This document shows positions 1 through 13,402 of a DNA stretch of 64,000 bases, piece by piece. Each line of letters begins with the position of its first letter. The stretch's first letter is position 1. The stretch covers positions 434,001-498,000 of the forward strand of contig JACKEJ010000009.1 in assembly GCA_020633055.1 (NCBI GenBank). Reading direction: 5' to 3'. The stretch comes from Sandaracinaceae bacterium. Its GTDB lineage: Bacteria; Myxococcota_A; Polyangia; Polyangiales; Houyiibacteriaceae. The translations under genes were made by a program, and so were the position numbers. The notes under the pieces are model-generated. The model was not told where the DNA came from, ran no database searches, and saw only the letters and a list, made by a program, of their open reading frames with translations.

Positions 1-1710
1 GCGGCGGTTGGCGACGTTCACGCCCGGCAGCGGGTCGCGCAGGATGTGCCCCACGTACGCCTCGGGTTCGGCCAGCGACCAGATGGGCTGCGACGACACC
101 ACGAACCAGTCGCGGTCCAGCTTGTCGCGGTAGGTGATGCCCATCAGCACGTCGTACTGCACGAAGTCGAGGCTGCGGCGCACGAGCGTGGCGTAGTTCA
201 CGGCGCCCACCTGCAGCACGTAGGCGTCGATCGTGTCGGACAGCGCGGCCAGCGTGCCTCCCATGATCCCGCCCTGGCTGATGCCGTAGTAGTAGCGTGG
301 ATCGGCGTCGAGCACGGGGCGCAGGTCCCCGTCGACGTCGACGTGCAGCTCGGGCAGGTCGGCGCACGGACCGCCCGGCGCGAACGCCTTCATGAGCACG
401 AGCGAGTTGATGGTCCCCTGCATCAGCCGCTCGCCCATCGTGTCGAAGTTGCCGAAGTCGGCCAGCACGGAGCGCAGCAGGAACGAGAGGTCGCTCTCGC
501 TCAGGCCCCAGTAGTCGGTGCCAAAGCCCACCATGGCGCTGCGCTCGAGGAGCACGCGCACGCCGCCGCTGCTGGTTTGGTTCGCAGCGCCCAGCAGCCC
601 GTGCCCGTGCATGATGCCGCGCGCCGGGCCCGTGCCGTCCACCACCCTGTCGCGCACGCTCGGCGGGATGGCCACCTCGAAGGGGGCCTGCGCCGTGCCG
701 TTGAAGCGCACCGCGCCGCTCGCGTCGCGGGTGGCGCGCGCCCCGGGCTCCGCGGTCTCCATGTAGAGCGGCACGGTGAAGGTGCCGCGCACGCGCCGGA
801 AGAGCGTGTCGTTTACGTCCTCCTCCACGCTGCTCACCGTGCAGGTCCCCAGCGCGTCGGTGCCCGCCTGCCAGCGCGCCTTGGCGTCGTCCCACATCTG
901 CAGCAGGTCGCCGCGTACCGAGTCACCGCTCGCCGTGTGGAAGTCCCAGGCCAAGAGCAGCTCGGCGCGCGGCACGCCCGCGGTGGCCAGCCGCGTGAAG
1001 ATGTCTTCCATGGCGGCGCGCCGCGTCTCGACGGCGGGCACATCCGTGACCTGCTGGTCGCGCAGCGCGCGGAAGAATTCGCTGGGAGCCACCGTGCTGC
1101 CGTCCGTTCGGCGCAGGCCGGTGCGGATGGCCGCGATGTAGCGACGGTCCTCGCGCAGGCGTGTGGCGGGGCGCATGTAGAACGTCGTCGTGTCGGGGTT
1201 CTGGGCGTTCCACTTGTCGATCTCGGCGAAGTGCGCCACCAGCTCGCCCGTCTCGGCGTCGAGCAAGATGGTCTGCGAGCCGGGCAGCAGAGTGTCCGCC
1301 AGATGGAGCGCGTCCGAGAGGTTCGCGTCGTCCAGCTTCCCGCTGAAGCCCGTCATCAGCGACGTTGCCGGGCTGAAGCCGTCGAAGCGCTCCCACTGAG
1401 AGACCCGCGTCACCTGGTTGCCGCGCCGGTCGCGCGGCATGTGCTCGTCGGGGAGGTCCACGCGGAGGCCGGTCACGGTCGCGGCGTCCGCCGTGAGGAA
1501 CTGACTGGACGGCCAGGGCAGCATGCAGTGCAGCGGCTCCAGGTCTTCGCAGCCCTCCGTGACGGGGATCGACACGCTGGTATCGGTCGTCCCCCCGGCG
1601 TCAGGGAGCGTGTGGAGCGTGTCGTCGCAGCCCGTCGCTGCCGCAGCGAGAACAAGCAGGGCGGAGAGGGAGGCGCAAGGGACGCGGCGGATGGGTGTCG
1701 TGCAGGTCAT
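1..1710 (-). CDS. Lipoprotein, alpha/beta-hydrolase-like (3' end outside window)
   Basis: Exported, probably outer-membrane lipoprotein; the enzymatic substrate is unknown. The start ATG at 1710 gives a signal peptide ending in the lipobox AATGC (Cys28). The mature N-terminus is Asp/Thr-rich. Around residue 478 there is a nucleophile-elbow-like GISQGGIMGG, and an HGHGLLG motif lies upstream, as expected for the oxyanion region of alpha/beta hydrolases. 570 codons are visible and the frame is still open at the window edge, so the C-terminus with any catalytic His is not seen. It lies directly downstream of, and on the same strand as, a paralogue (1726-3660), 15 bp apart, so the two are probably co-transcribed. 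Family membership is inferred from motifs; catalysis is not proven. Confidence 0.8.
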   Translation of the reverse strand, partial: MTCTTPIRRVPCASLSALLVLAAAATGCDDTLHTLPDAGGTTDTSVSIPVTEGCEDLEPLHCMLPWPSSQFLTADAATVTGLRVDLPDEHMPRDRRGNQVTRVSQWERFDGFSPATSLMTGFSGKLDDANLSDALHLADTLLPGSQTILLDAETGELVAHFAEIDKWNAQNPDTTTFYMRPATRLREDRRYIAAIRTGLRRTDGSTVAPSEFFRALRDQQVTDVPAVETRRAAMEDIFTRLATAGVPRAELLLAWDFHTASGDSVRGDLLQMWDDAKARWQAGTDALGTCTVSSVEEDVNDTLFRRVRGTFTVPLYMETAEPGARATRDASGAVRFNGTAQAPFEVAIPPSVRDRVVDGTGPARGIMHGHGLLGAANQTSSGGVRVLLERSAMVGFGTDYWGLSESDLSFLLRSVLADFGNFDTMGERLMQGTINSLVLMKAFAPGGPCADLPELHVDVDGDLRPVLDADPRYYYGISQGGIMGGTLAALSDTIDAYVLQVGAVNYATLVRRSLDFVQYDVLMGITYRDKLDRDWFVVSSQPIWSLAEPEAYVGHILRDPLPGVNVANRR

Positions 1711-1725
1711 CGCAGGTGATCGCGT

Positions 1726-3660
1726 TCAAGGGGGGGTGAGCCGCTCGGGCTCGACGATGGTCACGGGCGGGCCGTCCCACGCGTCGTCGAGGAAGCCGAA
1801 CCAGGTGTCTGCGCCGGTGGGGTTGTCGGCGATGTCGGCGTGGGTCGCCGGCACCGCGCCGCTGCCGCCCTGCATCCACTCGACCTGCACGGCGCCCGCC
1901 ACGAGGGCCCCGCTCATGTCGCTGACGGAGGAGATCGCCGGGTCGGCTCGCAGGAGGTCACCGACCACCGGGATGTCCAGCGCTCGGATCAGCGCGAACT
2001 GCGACGAGTTGGGCACGACGTTGTCGCGCACCACCATCCCCAGCAGCAGGTTCGGCACGTCGCCGCGCAGGCGCTCCCCCAGCACGTAGGGCGCCCAGCT
2101 CGCGCCGTCGCCGCGGTCCATCGCCGTCTGGAACAGCTCGGCCACCAGCAGCCCCAGGCGCGGGTCGCGGCCCTGCCCCGGCAGGAAGATGCCGAGCGCG
2201 CTCTGGATGATGCTCTCGCCGTTCGTCACCACGTCCGAGAGACGACCACCGGGCACCACCAACAGCGCGGTCTGGAACGCGTCCGACTGAGCGAGCAGCT
2301 GAGGCCCCATGATGCCGCCCAGGGACACCCCGATGTACGTCAGCTGCGTCGCGTCCACGTCGGGCTCGCCGTCACCGTCCACGTCGGGGCCGCTCGCCAG
2401 CCAGCGCATCACCTGCAGCCGGTCGAAATTGCTCTGACGAAAGTTGTCACGCACGCGGCGCGCGCTCACGGCCCCGTCTTCGAAGCCCAGGAAGCTCAGC
2501 ACCGCGGCGATCTCGTCGCCTCCGGTCGACGTGGGGTGATCCTCGTGGCCCAGCGCGCTCGTGGCCACCAGCACGAACCGATGCTCGGGCGCGAACGCGG
2601 CCAGGCGCTCACCGTGGGCCACCGCGCCGCCGCCGATGCCGTGGCCGAACATCACGGTCGGCAGGCGCTCGCCAGGCGTGTGGTCGGCCGGTAGCCAGGT
2701 GTGCACGGGCACGTCCCAGCGCGCCGTGCCCACGTGCGGGGGACGCACCACGCCGTCGGCGTCGCGGTAGTCCCACAACGACGCGCTGGCGACGCAGTGC
2801 CGCAGCGCGCCCTCGGTCGTGCACGTCGGCGTGTCTGGCGTCAGCTCGCTCACCGAGAGCCCGCGGATGTCCGCGGCGATGGCCTCCGCGTCGTCGCGGA
2901 CGGTCTGTGTGGGGAGCGTGTGCAGCGCGGCCAGCTCCGAGGCGCTGTCGACCACACCAAGCTGCATCAGCGCGGCGATCGCGGCCGCGTCATGGGTGTC
3001 CGGGCGACGCAGCCGCGCGTGCATCGAGGCGCTGCGGCCCATGCAGGGCGCCGCGTCCATGCGGACGAAGTGCGCCACCCAGCGTCGTTCTGGGAGGGGC
3101 GTCAGCGGGAGCGCACGCAGCAGGCCGTCGGCGGGTTGTTCCACGTCCACCGGCCAGAGCACGGGCTCGCCGTCGTCCACGGGCAAGACCACGATACCGA
3201 CAGGGGCGCTCGGGTTGGGTGCCCCACCGTAGGTCTGCACGCCCGCGAACGGCAGCGACCACTCGGTGTGCATGCTGGCGTTCACGCTCGCGCCGTCCAC
3301 GTCCTCGAGATCGCTGCTGGCCACCGATCGGAACGCCCGGAAGTTCGCCGCCTCAGGGTAGGCCTCGAGTGACAGCGCGAAGCGAACGCCCGTGGCGCTG
3401 AGCGGATCCTCGACCAGCTGGTCGCGCGTGGGGAAGGCGTGCAGCGTCCCGGGCTCGTAGCGGTCCACGGCGCACGTCTGCGGGTCGGGCGGCACGTAGG
3501 GAGGGCCATCCCCACCGTCGCATCCCATCAGCCACGCGGACAGCAGCGCGCTCGCCGCCACGCCGAGCGGGCGGGCGTTCTGTCGTTGGTGACCAGTGAA
3601 CGCGGGGCGCGGGGTCCACGCCGTCCGCTGGGGTACGAAGCGATGGGCATCGAGTGTCAT
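1726..3660 (-). CDS. Lipoprotein, alpha/beta-hydrolase-like
   Basis: Predicted 644-residue lipoprotein. The reading frame is open for a further 115 codons upstream, but only the ATG at 3660 places a signal peptide in front of the lipobox WLMGC (Cys47); its n-region is unusually long. FGHGIGGG and GVSLGGIMG (Ser about 446) are the hydrolase-like motifs, and the same GGIM signature occurs in the neighbour at 1-1710 and in the gene at 55570-57495. Asp-rich patches such as DVDGDGEPDVD just before the Ser motif look like a calcium-binding loop. Role: surface esterase- or peptidase-like enzyme, substrate unknown. It is probably the first gene of a two-gene unit with the paralogue downstream. Confidence 0.82.
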   Translation of the reverse strand: MTLDAHRFVPQRTAWTPRPAFTGHQRQNARPLGVAASALLSAWLMGCDGGDGPPYVPPDPQTCAVDRYEPGTLHAFPTRDQLVEDPLSATGVRFALSLEAYPEAANFRAFRSVASSDLEDVDGASVNASMHTEWSLPFAGVQTYGGAPNPSAPVGIVVLPVDDGEPVLWPVDVEQPADGLLRALPLTPLPERRWVAHFVRMDAAPCMGRSASMHARLRRPDTHDAAAIAALMQLGVVDSASELAALHTLPTQTVRDDAEAIAADIRGLSVSELTPDTPTCTTEGALRHCVASASLWDYRDADGVVRPPHVGTARWDVPVHTWLPADHTPGERLPTVMFGHGIGGGAVAHGERLAAFAPEHRFVLVATSALGHEDHPTSTGGDEIAAVLSFLGFEDGAVSARRVRDNFRQSNFDRLQVMRWLASGPDVDGDGEPDVDATQLTYIGVSLGGIMGPQLLAQSDAFQTALLVVPGGRLSDVVTNGESIIQSALGIFLPGQGRDPRLGLLVAELFQTAMDRGDGASWAPYVLGERLRGDVPNLLLGMVVRDNVVPNSSQFALIRALDIPVVGDLLRADPAISSVSDMSGALVAGAVQVEWMQGGSGAVPATHADIADNPTGADTWFGFLDDAWDGPPVTIVEPERLTPP

Positions 3661-4019
3661 GGGCTGGGTGGGGTCCGCTCGGGGGAGGCACGCGAGCGCG
3701 CCAACGCCGCGAGAGAAGAGCACGAGTGGGCGAGTGGGGTTGCGAGGTGAGGCGCAAGAATGTGTGTGGGCAATGATTGTATCTGTGAATGCCCTTCGTG
3801 TGGGACTTCGTGCTCCGTGGCGAACATCTCGCTCGCGCTCGTGGACCCGCTCGGAGTTCTCCGGGCGATGAACCAGCCAGCGTAGACAGCGCGTCCGCGC
3901 GTGCGCGACCCCCCAAGGCTCGCGCGGCATCGCGGCCCGGTGGCTCTGCGCCCGGAGGTCGACGATGGGGCGTGGAGCGTGTAAGAAGCCTCCCTCTGCT
4001 CCCACGGGCAGCGGTGACC
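3661..4019. other. Divergent intergenic region
   Basis: About 360 bp between the starts of the lipoprotein gene (minus) and the glycosyltransferase (plus). It must hold both promoters. A locally AT-richer patch lies around 3770-3795, but I cannot assign a convincing -35/-10 pair. Open frames that extend through it from either side lack any family-like sequence. Confidence 0.5.
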
Positions 4020-5048
4020 ATGAACATCTCGATGCCCGTCATTCGCAACGGCACCGGCGCCGACGTCTACTTCGAGCGGCTTGCGGCCGGGCTGCGTGGC
4101 CACGGACACGATGTGTCCCTCGACTTCTATCCGCGTCGGTACGAGGCGTCCGCGCGCTGGCTCGCCATGCACTACAAGGTGCCGGAGGCCGCTCGAGTCG
4201 TTCACACGAAGGCCGAGCATGGGTTCGCGCTTGCGACGCGTGGGCGTCCGCTGGTGATGACGCTCGCTCACTCGGTCTTCGACCCACTGCTGGTGCCCCA
4301 CAAGACGGCTGTCACCAAGGCCTACCACCGCCTGCTCAAGCGGCCGTCCATCCAACGCTCTCTCGCGCGCGCCAGCGCCGTGGTCACGGTCAGCGAGCAC
4401 TCACGTCAGCGCATCCAACAGGACTTCGACGTTCGCGATGTCGTCACCATCTACAACGGCGTGGACGAGACACGCTTCCGGGTGTTGGACGAGGGAGAGC
4501 GCACGTTCAGAGAGCGATGGGACAAGGATCGCTTCAAGCTGTTCTATGTCGGGAACCGCATGAAGCGAAAGGGGTCTGACCTGCTCGAGCCCATCATGCG
4601 CGAGCTGGGCGACGACTTCGTCCTCTACTACACGGCCGGGCTGCGGGGAGAGCACGAGCGGGTGGCGTCCAACATGGTCGCTCTGCCGCGGCTCACCGAC
4701 GACGAGATGGTCGCCGCGTACAACGAGTGCGACGCGCTGCTCTTCCCTTCGCGCATGGAGGGCTTCGGATATCCCGTCGCGGAGGCCATGGCGTGCGGGA
4801 AGCCGGTGGTGTGCTCCAACAGCTCGTCCATGCCGGAGTTGGTGGAGCACGGCCACGGCGGGCGCCTCTGCCCGGTCGACGATGTCCGCGCGTTCGCGGA
4901 CGCCGTGCGCGACCTGGCTGGGACGACGCCCTCCGAACGCGCTCGGATGGGAGCGTTCAACCGCCAGCGGGTGCTCGACTCGTTCACGAACGAACGTAGC
5001 GTGCAACAGTACGAGGCGCTCTACCGCAAGCTCCTCGGAGAGGGCTGA
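4020..5048 (+). CDS. Glycosyltransferase, family 4-like (GT-B)
   Basis: Transfers a sugar from an activated nucleotide donor, probably during surface polysaccharide or glycolipid assembly on the cytoplasmic face of the inner membrane. The 342-residue protein starts with the MPVIRNGTGADVY loop typical of GT4 enzymes. It has the linker YNGVDETRF, and the C-terminal donor-binding domain carries the EX7E motif (EGFGYPVAE) followed by MACGKPVV. The frame is open further upstream, but that stretch is not family-like, so the ATG at 4020 was chosen. It converges on a flippase gene 31 bp away, which supports a polysaccharide role. The sugar specificity cannot be read. Confidence 0.9.
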   Translation: MNISMPVIRNGTGADVYFERLAAGLRGHGHDVSLDFYPRRYEASARWLAMHYKVPEAARVVHTKAEHGFALATRGRPLVMTLAHSVFDPLLVPHKTAVTKAYHRLLKRPSIQRSLARASAVVTVSEHSRQRIQQDFDVRDVVTIYNGVDETRFRVLDEGERTFRERWDKDRFKLFYVGNRMKRKGSDLLEPIMRELGDDFVLYYTAGLRGEHERVASNMVALPRLTDDEMVAAYNECDALLFPSRMEGFGYPVAEAMACGKPVVCSNSSSMPELVEHGHGGRLCPVDDVRAFADAVRDLAGTTPSERARMGAFNRQRVLDSFTNERSVQQYEALYRKLLGEG

Positions 5049-5079
5049 CGAGGCGCTGGCGCGCGCCGCAGCGTGCCCG

Positions 5080-6390
5080 TCAGGGCGTAGGCTGAGGCGT
5101 CCGCGTGTAGGTGTACACGAGCCCGCACTGCACGACGACGTTCAGGCCTTCCATCAGGAATGTGGCCATCGCGGCGCCCTCGGCGCTGTAGCTCGGCACC
5201 AGCGCCCACGCGAACAGGGTGAAGACCACCAGGTCGACGGTGACCACGTAGCTCATGACCCGCGCGCGGCGCAGCGCGACGAGGATCGCCGTGGTGGTGC
5301 GCGCGACGAACATGAACAGACCTGCCGTGGACATCCAGCCGAACGCGCGCGCGGCGTCGGCATACTCCGGCGCCCAACGAGCGGTCGCGGGGATGGCCAA
5401 GAACGCCATCAGCAGCGTGATGGGGGTGAGGTACGCCAACACCTTGCTCGTCGCGCGCACCGCCTCCTTGCGGAGCGTGGCCAGCTCGCCCTTGGCGGCC
5501 AGCTGTGCGGCGTACGGCCCGATCGACACGGACAGCGCGCCACCGAGCCCGACCGCCGGCGCAGAGAGCTGCACGGCGGCGCCTAGCGCCCCGACGGACT
5601 CCACACCGTGCTGCGCTTCGACGAAGTAGAACCCCAGGCGCTTGTAGAGCATGACGACGACGTACGAGTAGGCGAGCGGGGCGGCCTCGACGAGCATGGA
5701 GCGCGCCAGTCGCCCGTCGAAGCCGTGGAAGACACCGCCCTGCTCGCCGCGCAGCATGACGCCGATGAGCACGGCGTTCACGAGCTCCGTGGTGGAGATG
5801 GCCGCGATGTAGTAGACGACGGTGGCATCGGCGAGATAGAGCGCCCCGAGCACCAGCACCTGCGCGATGCCGGAGAAGATGGGCAGCCCGAGCAAGCGCT
5901 TGTTCTGGTGCCGCGCTTGGAACGCGACCTGTAGCGGCGCGGACACGGACGCCGGCAACAGGACGAGCGCGGCCGCGATGAGCGCGAACGGGCCCCCGGG
6001 GGCGTCGGCGCGCAGGGTGGGGGCGAGCACGACCACGGCCATGAAGCAGGCCGCGCTGATCCCCGCGCGCAGGAGCACCAGCGTGCTGACCACCTTGGGC
6101 GCGCGCTCGGGATCACGTGCCGCGCGCTGCAGTCCGATGGCGTCCAGGCCGAAGACGGAGAGGCGTCGTACGGGGTCGATCCACGCGACGGCGCTGGTCA
6201 GCACGCCGTAGTGGAACTTCGACAGCAGCACCAGCAGCAGCATGCTGGCGAGCGCTTGTGAGATGGCGGTTCCCGCCGTGCCGCCGAACGCGTACAGCGT
6301 GTTCGTCAGCAGGGTCTTGCGTGTGGGGCCAGGAGGCTCCGCCCGCACCGGGGCGGGCGGGCTCGCGCTCGATTGGGTATCGTTGCTCAC
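5080..6390 (-). CDS. Polysaccharide flippase (Wzx/MOP superfamily)
   Basis: Predicted multi-spanning inner-membrane transporter of 436 residues with about a dozen hydrophobic segments after a 30-residue polar N-terminus. It resembles lipid-linked oligosaccharide flippases: the first helix region TLLTNTLYAFGGTAGTA, then LLVLLSKFHYGVLTSAVAW, is characteristic. The start is a GTG at 6390. It lies only 18 bp downstream of gltD on the same strand, so it may be read from the lrp-gltBD promoter, although no metabolic link is obvious. The converging glycosyltransferase suggests that the two act on the same glycan. Family assignment is good; substrate unknown. Confidence 0.85.
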   Translation of the reverse strand: MSNDTQSSASPPAPVRAEPPGPTRKTLLTNTLYAFGGTAGTAISQALASMLLLVLLSKFHYGVLTSAVAWIDPVRRLSVFGLDAIGLQRAARDPERAPKVVSTLVLLRAGISAACFMAVVVLAPTLRADAPGGPFALIAAALVLLPASVSAPLQVAFQARHQNKRLLGLPIFSGIAQVLVLGALYLADATVVYYIAAISTTELVNAVLIGVMLRGEQGGVFHGFDGRLARSMLVEAAPLAYSYVVVMLYKRLGFYFVEAQHGVESVGALGAAVQLSAPAVGLGGALSVSIGPYAAQLAAKGELATLRKEAVRATSKVLAYLTPITLLMAFLAIPATARWAPEYADAARAFGWMSTAGLFMFVARTTTAILVALRRARVMSYVVTVDLVVFTLFAWALVPSYSAEGAAMATFLMEGLNVVVQCGLVYTYTRTPQPTP

Positions 6391-6408
6391 AGGCGTCCGC
6401 CCACGCCC

Positions 6409-7886
6409 TCAGTCCGGCATGGGCAGGGCGCTCTCGCCCATCAGATACGCGTCCACGGCGTTGGCCACGCCGCGGCCCTCGGCGATGCCCCACACGATGA
6501 GGCTCTGACCGCGGCGGCAGTCTCCGGCCGCGAAGACGCCCTCCACGTTGGTGGCGAACTTGCCGTACTCGGCCTTGTAGTTGCTGCGCGGGTCGAGCTC
6601 GAGGTCGAGCGGCTTCACCGCCGCGTGCTCGGGGCCCACGAAGCCCATGGCGAGGAACACCAGGTCGGCCTCGAAGGTCTGCTCGCTGCCTGGCACCTCG
6701 GCCATGCGCCAGCCGCCCTTGTCGTCCTTGGTCCACTCGACGCGCACCGTCTGGATGCCCGCGACGTTGCCCTTGCCGTCGTCCACGAAGCGCTTGCTGA
6801 GCACCTGGAACTCGCGCGGGTCCGCGCCGAACTTGGCGTTGGCCTCGGCGTGCCCGTAGTCCACGCGGAAGATGCGCGGCCACTCGGGCCAGGGGTTGTC
6901 GCTGGCCCGCTCCTCGGGAGGCTTCGGCAGCAGCTCGAAGTTCACCATCTGCGTGCAGCCGTGCCGGATGGACGTGCCGATGCAGTCCGTGCCGGTGTCG
7001 CCGCCACCCACCACGATGACCTTCTTGCCCTTGGCCGAGATGTACTTCCCGTCCGCCAGCTGGCTGTCGAGCAGGCTCTTGGTGTTGGGGCGCAGGAAGT
7101 CCATGGCCAGGTGGATGCCGTTCAGCTCGCGGCCCGGGATGGGCAGGTCGCGCGCCTTGGTGGCGCCCGTCGCGAAGATCAGCGCGTCGTTGTCCTCGCG
7201 CAGCTTCTCGACCGCGAAGGCGGGGTCCACGCCCACGTGCGCGTTGCACACGAAGGTCACGCCCTCGGCCCGCAGCTGGTCGAGGCGTCGCTCCACCAGC
7301 TCCTTCTCCAGCTTCATGTTCGGGATACCGTACATGAGCAGGCCGCCCGCGCGGTCGTCACGCTCGTACACCGTGACGGCGTGACCCACGCGCGCCAGCT
7401 GTTGCGCCGCGGCCAGACCCGCGGGGCCCGAACCCACGATGGCCACGCGCTTGCCCGTCGGCGTCGCGGCGGGCTGCGGCTTGATCCAGCCCTCCGCGAA
7501 CCCGCGGTCCACGATGGCGCACTCCAGGTTCTTGATGGTCACGGGCGGCTCGTGCACGCCGAGGCAGCACGCGCCTTCGCACGGCGCCGGGCACACGCGC
7601 CCCGTGAACTCGGGGAAGTTGTTGGTCTTGTGAAGACGGTCCAGCGCCTCGTCCCAGCGGCCCTGGTAGACCAGGTCGTTCCACTCGGGAATGAGGTTGT
7701 CCACGGGACAGCCCGTGGCCGACTGACAGAAGGGCACGCCGCAGTCCATGCAGCGCGCGCCCTGCTTGGTGAGGTGCTCGACCGGGACGTCGACCTGGAA
7801 CTCGCGCCAGTGTGTGATGCGCTCGAGCGCCTCGGCGTACCCCACCGCCTCGCGGGGGTACTCCATGAAACCAGTGGGCTTACCCA

Positions 7887-7887
<1 letters not shown>
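6409..7887 (-). CDS. gltD: Glutamate synthase (NADPH) small subunit
   Basis: Beta subunit of GOGAT. It oxidises NADPH and passes electrons through FAD and 4Fe-4S clusters to the large subunit for conversion of 2-oxoglutarate plus glutamine to two glutamates. The 492-residue protein has the N-terminal cysteine motifs CMDCGVPFC and CPAPCEGACCLG, the FAD-binding IVGSGPAGLAAA, the NADPH-binding VVGGGDTGTDC, and the C-terminal GVFAAGDCRRGQS. The start ATG at 7887 shares one base with the gltB stop (TGATG), which implies translational coupling. The frame stays open upstream inside gltB, but without homology. All expected cluster and nucleotide motifs are intact. Confidence 0.97.
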
Positions 7888-12491
<4,604 letters not shown>

Positions 12492-12508
12492 GGCAGTTTC
12501 CTAGAGGT

Positions 12509-13054
12509 TCAAGACGCCGCCCGGCGGCGGCGTTTGCGAGGGACGTCGTCCTGAGGGGCGACTTCGTCGTCGAACGAGACCTGGACCCGCTCGGTGTGGC
12601 TGGAGAGCACGACCATCGTGTGGGTGCCCTCGACGCCGTCCAGGGAGCGCACGCGGCTGATCAGCCGCTCGAGGCTGTTGGTGTTCTTGACCTTGACCTT
12701 GAGCAGCAGGGTGTGCCCCCCCGTGACGTGGTGGCACTCCATGATCTGCGGCATGGCCTCCACCCAGTCCTCGATGTCCGAGAGCCGGGCGGGGTCGTGC
12801 ACGCTAACACCAATGAAGGCGGCGATGTCGAGCCCCATCGCCCGGGCGTCCACGCAGGCGTGGTAACCCGTGATGATTCCAGCACTTTCCAGCTTCCGGA
12901 CGCGCTCCATGACGGCCGGCGCGGTCAGGCCGACCTGCTCACCCACCGACTTCAGCGAGATCTTCGCGTCGGCTTGCAGCGCCACCACCACCTGACGATC
13001 GATGGCATCGAGTGGATAGGGGTCTTCGCCAAATTTTGTTCGGTCGTAGGCCAC
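12509..13054 (-). CDS. Lrp/AsnC family transcriptional regulator
   Basis: DNA-binding regulator with an N-terminal helix-turn-helix (LDAIDRQVVVALQADAKISL, then VGEQVGLTAPAVMERVRKLE) and a C-terminal RAM/AsnC ligand domain (ITGYHACVDARAMGLDIAAF and, later, HVTGGHTLLLKVKV). The 181-residue protein ends in an unusual basic tail, RKRRRRAAS. The start is a GTG at 13054. It is the first gene of an apparent unit with gltB and gltD, 17 bp away. In E. coli Lrp activates gltBD, so a direct leucine- or nitrogen-responsive link is a reasonable inference, here by cis-encoding. Confidence 0.92.
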   Translation of the reverse strand: MAYDRTKFGEDPYPLDAIDRQVVVALQADAKISLKSVGEQVGLTAPAVMERVRKLESAGIITGYHACVDARAMGLDIAAFIGVSVHDPARLSDIEDWVEAMPQIMECHHVTGGHTLLLKVKVKNTNSLERLISRVRSLDGVEGTHTMVVLSSHTERVQVSFDDEVAPQDDVPRKRRRRAAS

Positions 13055-13064
13055 GAGGGCCTAA

Positions 13065-13093
13065 CGCTTAGTGGGTGAGGGGGGGTATGTCAA
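13065..13093 (-). promoter_or_regulatory. Possible sigma-70 promoter of lrp-gltBD
   Basis: On the minus strand a perfect TTGACA (13088-13093) is followed after 17 bp by TAAGCG (13065-13070), a weak -10. Transcription would begin only about 4 bases before the GTG at 13054, so the mRNA would be nearly leaderless. The -35 is convincing; the -10 is not. Confidence 0.35.
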
Positions 13094-13176
13094 TCCGATG
13101 GATGGGGCTTTCGGTCCCCTGCCAGTCGAAGTTACAGAGCGGATATTTTGAGACCCGGGAAATTGCCCTAGGAGTA

Positions 13177-13205
13177 TTGACCTATGACGTGGATTGTCGC
13201 ATAGT
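13177..13205 (+). promoter_or_regulatory. Possible sigma-70 promoter, plus strand
   Basis: TTGACC (13177-13182), a 17-bp spacer, then CATAGT (13200-13205) sit inside a locally AT-rich patch. No coding sequence follows on the plus strand before the strong hairpin at 13312-13357, so any transcript from here would be short and non-coding. Confidence 0.35.
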
Positions 13206-13211
13206 CAGTTT

Positions 13212-13357
13212 CGGCGCTGGAGACGGCGCCAACGGGTCCTAGGTAAAATGCAGTCCCTCCCCTCCTTGCACGCCTGGGGCCCGACCTAACTCCGCCACGG
13301 CAACGTGGACAAACCGAGACGCCGCAGCTGATGAAAGCTGCGGCGTCTCGGTTTTCT
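13212..13357 (+). ncRNA. Candidate small non-coding RNA
   Basis: A promoter-like sequence (13177-13205) precedes about 100 bases with no open reading frame of note, ending in a perfect 18-bp hairpin followed by TTCTCC. The body can form small stems, for example GGCGC with GCGCC near 13213-13230. It matches no RNA family that I recognise (not tmRNA, 6S or SRP RNA by eye). The hairpin may instead serve only the minus-strand gene at 13403-14155, so this is a hypothesis. Confidence 0.3.
13312..13357. terminator. Strong intrinsic terminator, probably bidirectional
   Basis: An 18-bp perfect inverted repeat (13312-13329 with 13336-13353) closes a 6-base loop (GATGAA). It is flanked by T-rich sequence on both strands: GTTTTCT on plus, GGTTTG on minus. 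It ends the minus-strand ZraP/Spy-like gene (stop at 13403) and could also end a plus-strand RNA. Confidence 0.8.
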
Positions 13358-13402
13358 CCTGCGCTTCATGCGTGGAAGGCGACGCGTCTCGCGACCTGCG
13401 GC

